Assembly (NCBI RefSeq): GCF_040081925.1
Contig: NZ_JBEBMF010000003.1
Span: 186,001 to 250,000 of the forward strand
DNA from: Mesorhizobium_K quangtriensis
GTDB taxonomy: Bacteria; Pseudomonadota; Alphaproteobacteria; Rhizobiales; Rhizobiaceae
Direction: 5' to 3'
Length of the DNA stretch: 64,000 nucleotides
Below are positions 60,312 to 64,000 of this stretch, piece after piece. Every line of letters starts with the position of its first letter. Within the stretch, counting starts at the first letter, position 1. A model generated the notes under the pieces. That model saw only the letters and a list, made by a program, of their open reading frames with translations, did not search any database and was not told the DNA's origin. The translations under genes were made by a program, and so were the position numbers.

Positions 60312-61494
60312 GATGGACGAGATCGCCGAGGCGATGGTTGCCGCGAATTTTCGGCGGCAGATTCGTTTCTGGCTGATCGTTGCCGCGCTTCTGACAGCGT
60401 TTCTCTACCTGTTCAGCAACATTTTGCTGCCGTTCGTTGCCGGAATGGCGCTTGCCTATTTCCTTGACCCTGTCGCCGACAGGCTGGAGCGGTTGGGTCT
60501 TTCGCGGACGGCGTCGACCTTCCTGATCCTGCTCGCGTTTATCGTGGTTTTCGCGACGGCAATGGTGATTCTCGTGCCGGTACTAGCGTCGCAATTGGCC
60601 GATTTCCTCGAAAAGCTGCCTTACTATCTCACGCAGTTTCAGGGGCTGATCACGGGCTTCAGCCCGCAATGGCTCGAACAGCGTTTCGGACTTGATGCCG
60701 AGAGCCTGCAGAATGGATTGAATTCTCTCGTAACGGCGAGCATGGGCTTCTTCACCACGATCTTCCAGTCGATCTGGAATTCCGGTGTCGCCCTGTTCAG
60801 CATCGCTGGCCTGTTCGTGGTGACCCCCGTCGTCGCGTTCTACATGCTGCTCGACTGGGACCGCATGGTCGCAAAAGTCGACAGCTGGGTGCCGCGCGAC
60901 CATGTCGAGACGGTTCGCACAATTGCGACTGACATCAACGCCGCGACCGCTGGCTTCGTACGCGGGCAGGGCACGCTCTGCCTCATACTCGGCATCTTCT
61001 ACGCGATCGGCTTGACGCTGACCGGCCTGAATTTCGGCATCCTGATCGGCCTCTTCGCCGGGCTGATCAGCTTCATCCCCTATGTCGGCTCGATCGTCGG
61101 TCTCGTGCTGGCAGTGGGCGTGGCATTCGTCCAGTTCTGGCCGGACTGGATCATGGTCGCGGCGGTTGCCTGCGTTTTCTTTGCCGGGCAGTTCATTGAG
61201 GGCAACATCCTCCAGCCGAGGCTCGTGGGTAAAAGCGTCGGGCTGCATCCTGTCTGGCTGATGTTCGCGCTTTTTGCTTTCGGCGCGCTCTTCGGCTTCG
61301 TCGGCCTTCTTGTCGCTGTGCCGGCGGCGGCGATCGTTGCCGTTCTCGTACGCTTCGCCCTTTCCCGCTATCTGGAGTCGCCGCTCTACACCGGGCACCC
61401 CGAGCCGGTTGAAACGCCTGACATCGACGTGGTCATCGTAAAGCCCAAGCTGCCGGTGAGCCGGAAGGCCTCCGTCAAGGCCGACAGGTCCTGA
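60280..61494 (+). CDS. AI-2E family transporter
   Basis: 404 aa with about eight membrane helices in two groups. NILLPFVAGMALAYFLDPVADRL, and later GLFAGLISFIPYVGS and EGNILQPRLVGKSVGLHP, are diagnostic for the PerM/AI-2E exporter family. Substrates vary among members and the family name does not mean it moves autoinducer. The first 32 bases overlap the CDP-alcohol gene; an ATG at 60313 would avoid this but has no ribosome site. hdaA follows after 8 bases. Confidence 0.87.
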   Translation: MAKAVHKPDDEMDEIAEAMVAANFRRQIRFWLIVAALLTAFLYLFSNILLPFVAGMALAYFLDPVADRLERLGLSRTASTFLILLAFIVVFATAMVILVPVLASQLADFLEKLPYYLTQFQGLITGFSPQWLEQRFGLDAESLQNGLNSLVTASMGFFTTIFQSIWNSGVALFSIAGLFVVTPVVAFYMLLDWDRMVAKVDSWVPRDHVETVRTIATDINAATAGFVRGQGTLCLILGIFYAIGLTLTGLNFGILIGLFAGLISFIPYVGSIVGLVLAVGVAFVQFWPDWIMVAAVACVFFAGQFIEGNILQPRLVGKSVGLHPVWLMFALFAFGALFGFVGLLVAVPAAAIVAVLVRFALSRYLESPLYTGHPEPVETPDIDVVIVKPKLPVSRKASVKADRS

Positions 61495-61502
61495 CCCAGG
61501 AA

Positions 61503-62198
61503 ATGCCGTCCGACCCGCCCCGGCAAATTCCACTCGACCTGGCTCACCGCCCAGGCCATTCACGCGAAGAACTGGTCGTCTCCGACGCCAACAGGCAGGC
61601 GGTCGCTCTCATCGACGCATGGCCCGACTGGCCGGTGCCTGTGGTAGTGCTTGCCGGTCCTGCAGGGTCCGGAAAATCGCACCTCGCCTCCATATGGGCT
61701 GATGCCGCCAATGCGGTGTTTATCGACGCCGACCGCATTGAAGCCGAACTGGAAGAGGCGCAGCTCGAACATCCGGTCGCCATCGACGATGCGGACATGG
61801 CGCTCGACGAGCACGGTCTCTTTCACCTCATCAATGCCGCTCGCGCCGCCGGGACACAGGTGTTGCTTACGTCGCGGCGTTTTCCGTCCGCATGGGGCGT
61901 GAAACTTCCCGATCTTGCCTCCAGGCTGAAGGCGGCTGCGACCGTCGAAATACTGGAGCCGGACGACCATCTGCTCGCCGCCGTCATCACGAAACTCTTC
62001 GCCGACCGGCAGGTGCAGGTGGAGCCGCATGTCGTCCAGTTTCTGGTCAGGCGCATCGAGCGGTCGCTGTCTACCGCGATCGATGTCGTGGAACGGCTCG
62101 ACAGGGCGGCGTTGGAGCAGAAGAGCCGCATCACGCGCGCATTGGCTGCGCAGACGGTAACCACCCTGGATAGCGGGCAGGGTGACCTCGATCTCTAG
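61503..62198 (+). CDS. hdaA: DnaA-related regulatory protein HdaA
   Basis: 231 aa AAA+ protein without DnaA's DNA-binding domain. RQIPLDLAH near the N-terminus (about 7-15) is a clamp-binding motif; Walker A GPAGSGKSHL is at about 51. Walker B is IDDADM and sensor I includes LTSRRFPSAW. With the sliding clamp it stimulates ATP hydrolysis by DnaA and prevents over-initiation. In many relatives ppk and ppx follow; here a tRNA gene does. Confidence 0.88.
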   Translation: MPSDPPRQIPLDLAHRPGHSREELVVSDANRQAVALIDAWPDWPVPVVVLAGPAGSGKSHLASIWADAANAVFIDADRIEAELEEAQLEHPVAIDDADMALDEHGLFHLINAARAAGTQVLLTSRRFPSAWGVKLPDLASRLKAAATVEILEPDDHLLAAVITKLFADRQVQVEPHVVQFLVRRIERSLSTAIDVVERLDRAALEQKSRITRALAAQTVTTLDSGQGDLDL

Positions 62199-62315
62199 GA
62201 ACCGAACTGTCGGCACGGCAGCGGCGAGACGACGAATCGTAACATCCTCTCCCGTGCCACGCTTTTCCGGTTGCGTTCCTGGTCCGAAAACTCTAGGCAC
62301 TGCGCACCCACGCGA

Positions 62316-62392
62316 CGGAGTGTAGCGCAGCCTGGTAGCGCACCTGATTTGGGATCAGGGGGTCGCAGGTTCGAATCCTGCCACTCCGACCA
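62316..62392 (+). tRNA. tRNA-Pro (anticodon TGG)
   Basis: 77 bases including encoded CCA. The acceptor CGGAGTG pairs with CACTCCG, the anticodon stem CCTGA with TCAGG, and the loop TTTGGGA carries TGG. The T loop is GGTTCGAATCC. The complete cloverleaf can be drawn by hand. It lies between hdaA and the FkbM gene. Confidence 0.95.
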
Positions 62393-62486
62393 TTGCCGGA
62401 TACGGTTTGCGGCGCTTAGCTCGAAGAACCAAAAATCGCCTTGGCGCCGCGGTGGTATCTTGGGTTTTCGGAGCTTTCACGGCCGG

Positions 62487-63302
62487 TCATTCAGCACTGT
62501 ACCAGTTTGCGGACAGCACGAGGTCGGGACGCGAGCCAACATTCTTGACGTCCAGAGGGTGAGGGAACGGTCCGCGGCAATAACCGCCCACAGGCCGATC
62601 CCGCCGATAAAGCGTCATTTCCAGGATGTGCGGAAGTTCGACGCCATCGACCTTGATCGAGCCGCAGCAGTTGTTCGGATGGATATGAACGACATGGTGA
62701 TTGCGTAGCAGCTTCGCGAAGAAAGCCTGGAACACGAAGAACCGACCTCGCTCGAAGAGCCGTCCGACCTCATGCAGTTCAAGGACGATGATCCTCATCT
62801 GCTTCAGCAGGGCATCGTCCGTATTCATCAGAACCTCATACTCGAAGCCCTCTATGTCCATCTGGAGCAGGAGGTCGCCGGCATGGTCGCCCACCGACGA
62901 CCGTACCCAATCCGCCAAGGTGATTTGTGTGGGGGTTGTATAGCTACCGAGGAATTTCTTTACGAAGTTGAAGCGGGGGTGATCCTGCGCGGGACCATCG
63001 ACTGAATAGTCGGCCATGAAGACGTCCACGCCGCGTTCAGCCAGGTCGACCTCAAATCCTGATTCCCTGTCGACACCCGGCGAGAAGGCGTAGTCGATGC
63101 CGTCCAGATCGTCCGGGACGAGGTAACCTCCGTCACCTTGGGGCCCGATCCTGATCAAATCGGCTACGGGGACCACAGGCCTAAGGATTTTCAGAAGATC
63201 CTGCACCGCCGAAGCGTCGGTGCGGCCTAACACGTCGTATACGCGCGGCATGATGCCGGTGCGGCGGATATTCCTTGCAACCTTCTGAACAAAGTCCGGC
63301 AT
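62487..63302 (-). CDS. FkbM family methyltransferase
   Basis: 271 aa. The pattern includes RIGPQGDGGYLVPDDLDG, FSPGVDRESGFEVDLAERG and LQMDIEGFEYEVL, typical of FkbM-fold SAM-dependent O-methyltransferases. Targets of related proteins are often surface sugars, but this one is unassigned. ATG 63302 has GAGGG upstream; a TTG seven codons before it is an alternative. Two sampled rows are 53-55% GC, lower than neighbours. It lies convergent to tRNA-Pro, a common insertion site. Confidence 0.78.
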   Translation of the reverse strand: MPDFVQKVARNIRRTGIMPRVYDVLGRTDASAVQDLLKILRPVVPVADLIRIGPQGDGGYLVPDDLDGIDYAFSPGVDRESGFEVDLAERGVDVFMADYSVDGPAQDHPRFNFVKKFLGSYTTPTQITLADWVRSSVGDHAGDLLLQMDIEGFEYEVLMNTDDALLKQMRIIVLELHEVGRLFERGRFFVFQAFFAKLLRNHHVVHIHPNNCCGSIKVDGVELPHILEMTLYRRDRPVGGYCRGPFPHPLDVKNVGSRPDLVLSANWYSAE

Positions 63303-63594
63303 GCATGCCCTCGTCGGTCGCAATCACATCGTCACATGAGGGTTAACTACGGGGCCACACAATTCCGTGCCCACGTACATCGACAGCAGTGCCCGGGGTG
63401 GGAGGTGCATAGGCAGCCTGATGCGAAGCACGCTCGCGCCAGCCGCGCTGGACATTTCCGCTTTCATGGATGATATGAGCCCGAATGGTTGAAGCGGTAC
63501 GATATGTGATCCGTCATACCAACCCGACCACATTTTTTACCGGTACGAAGAATCATTTTGCCAGTACAGTCAACGCCTGGTTAGGAACGCAGCC

Positions 63595-63900
63595 ATGTCA
63601 GCCCGCATCTTCAGCCCCGCAAAGACCGCCATGCAGTCGGGAAAGGCCAAGACTGGTCTTTGGGTACTGGAATTCGATCCCGAGACGCCCCGCAAGATCG
63701 ATCCCCTGATGGGCTACACCTCCTCGCGCGACATGAAGAGCCAGATCAGGCTGACCTTCGAGACGAAGGATGAGGCCATCGCCTACGCCGAGAAGAACGC
63801 GATTTCCTATCGGGTGCAGGAGCCCAAGGAAACCAAGCGCAGGCAGATTTCCTACTCGGACAATTTCCGTTATGACCGCAGGACGCCCTGGACGCACTAG
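63595..63900 (+). CDS. NDUFS4-family ETC complex I subunit
   Basis: 101 aa. SARIFSPAKTAMQSGKAKTG, then IDPLMGYTSSRDMKSQIRLT and NFRYDRRTPWTH, are the conserved pattern of the alphaproteobacterial homologue of mitochondrial 18-kDa complex I subunit. It is an accessory subunit of NADH:ubiquinone oxidoreductase, and occurs outside the nuo operon in alphaproteobacteria. AGGA lies upstream of the ATG at 63595. Confidence 0.92.
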   Translation: MSARIFSPAKTAMQSGKAKTGLWVLEFDPETPRKIDPLMGYTSSRDMKSQIRLTFETKDEAIAYAEKNAISYRVQEPKETKRRQISYSDNFRYDRRTPWTH

Positions 63901-63937
63901 AGTACGTGCCGCCTTGGGCCGGGAATAGCCGATAGCC

Positions 63938-64000
63938 GGTCCCGTAGCTCAGCTGGATAGAGCGCCAGCCTTCTAAGCTGGATGTCGCAGGTTCGAGCCC
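63938..64000 (+). tRNA. tRNA-Arg (anticodon TCT), truncated by window end
   Basis: The 5' side (GGTCCCG acceptor, TA, GCTC D-stem), the anticodon arm CCAGC-CTTCTAA-GCTGG with TCT, and GGTTCGAGCCC of the T arm are present. The window ends within the T arm, so the 3' acceptor is missing. It lies 37 bases after the NDUFS4 stop. Confidence 0.9.

Noticed and set aside
63324..63533. 69-codon minus-strand frame upstream of FkbM
   Set aside because: No ribosome site, no family, and it occupies the divergent promoter region between FkbM and the NDUFS4 gene.

Overview
The window is about 64 kb of GC-rich chromosome from an alphaproteobacterium, most likely order Hyphomicrobiales (Rhizobiales) and probably close to Mesorhizobium, Aminobacter or Nitratireductor (Phyllobacteriaceae). 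The reasons are a DUF982 gene, an NDUFS4-type complex I subunit, an HdaA-type DnaA regulator, a short-form phosphatidylserine decarboxylase, an Omp25/31-like barrel protein, and rhizobial gene orders (radA-cvpA-purF, fabD-fabG-acpP-fabF-mltG-yicC-gmk, lptF-lptG-lptD-surA-rsmA). The family-level assignment is inference.

Layout. 1-4.5 kb: end of a VOC protein, an SRPBCC protein, LOG, a large LysM envelope protein and a lipoprotein. 4.6-7.6 kb: a nested palindromic repeat, DUF982, and an ArsR repressor followed by an Atm1-type ABC exporter. 8.1-11.9 kb: phospholipid genes (psd, pssA, an Aas-like fused acyltransferase/AMP ligase). 12-15.7 kb: small single genes (OsmC, lectin-like, HAD, SDR, DoxX). 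15.7-21 kb, minus strand: dnaB, radA, cvpA, purF. 21.3-26 kb, minus strand: a small membrane protein, Rsm22, YnfA, Cfa, rplI, rpsR, rpsF. 26.3-28.2 kb: an LTA-synthase-like phosphoglycerol transferase. 28.4-34.8 kb: the type II fatty acid synthesis cluster, then mltG, yicC, gmk. 34.9-41.9 kb, minus strand: a low-GC SH3-like secreted protein, rsmA, surA, lptD, lptG, lptF. 42.2-49.7 kb: pepA, an inverted OafA-type acyltransferase, holC, a membrane protein, rlmJ, a secreted protein, an RNase T2 lipoprotein and a GST. 49.8-56 kb: an outer-membrane barrel protein, a FolM-like SDR, uvrC, pgsA, moaD, moaE and a META-domain protein. 56-64 kb: ndk, GST, DinB, purN-purM, a second CDP-alcohol transferase, an AI-2E family permease, hdaA, tRNA-Pro, FkbM, NDUFS4 and a truncated tRNA-Arg.

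The theme is core housekeeping plus envelope building: phospholipids, fatty acids, LPS export, peptidoglycan and surface modification. The genes are mostly tightly packed. Several pairs overlap by 1-4 bases or are separated by 1-5 bases (lptF/lptG, surA/rsmA, purM/purN, rpsF/rpsR, ynfA/rsm22). Many starts are TTG or GTG supported by good Shine-Dalgarno sequences.

I found no CRISPR array, prophage, insertion sequence, toxin-antitoxin pair or recognisable defence system, and no convincing undescribed multigene system. The best leads are small: the self-overlapping ArsR operator with a probably leaderless repressor, a low-GC small secreted SH3-like gene coupled to rsmA, an inverted low-GC acyltransferase splitting pepA from holC, a nested palindromic repeat, and several places where genes I expect from related genomes (pdxA, alr, a DUF2232 membrane protein, ppk/ppx) are absent.
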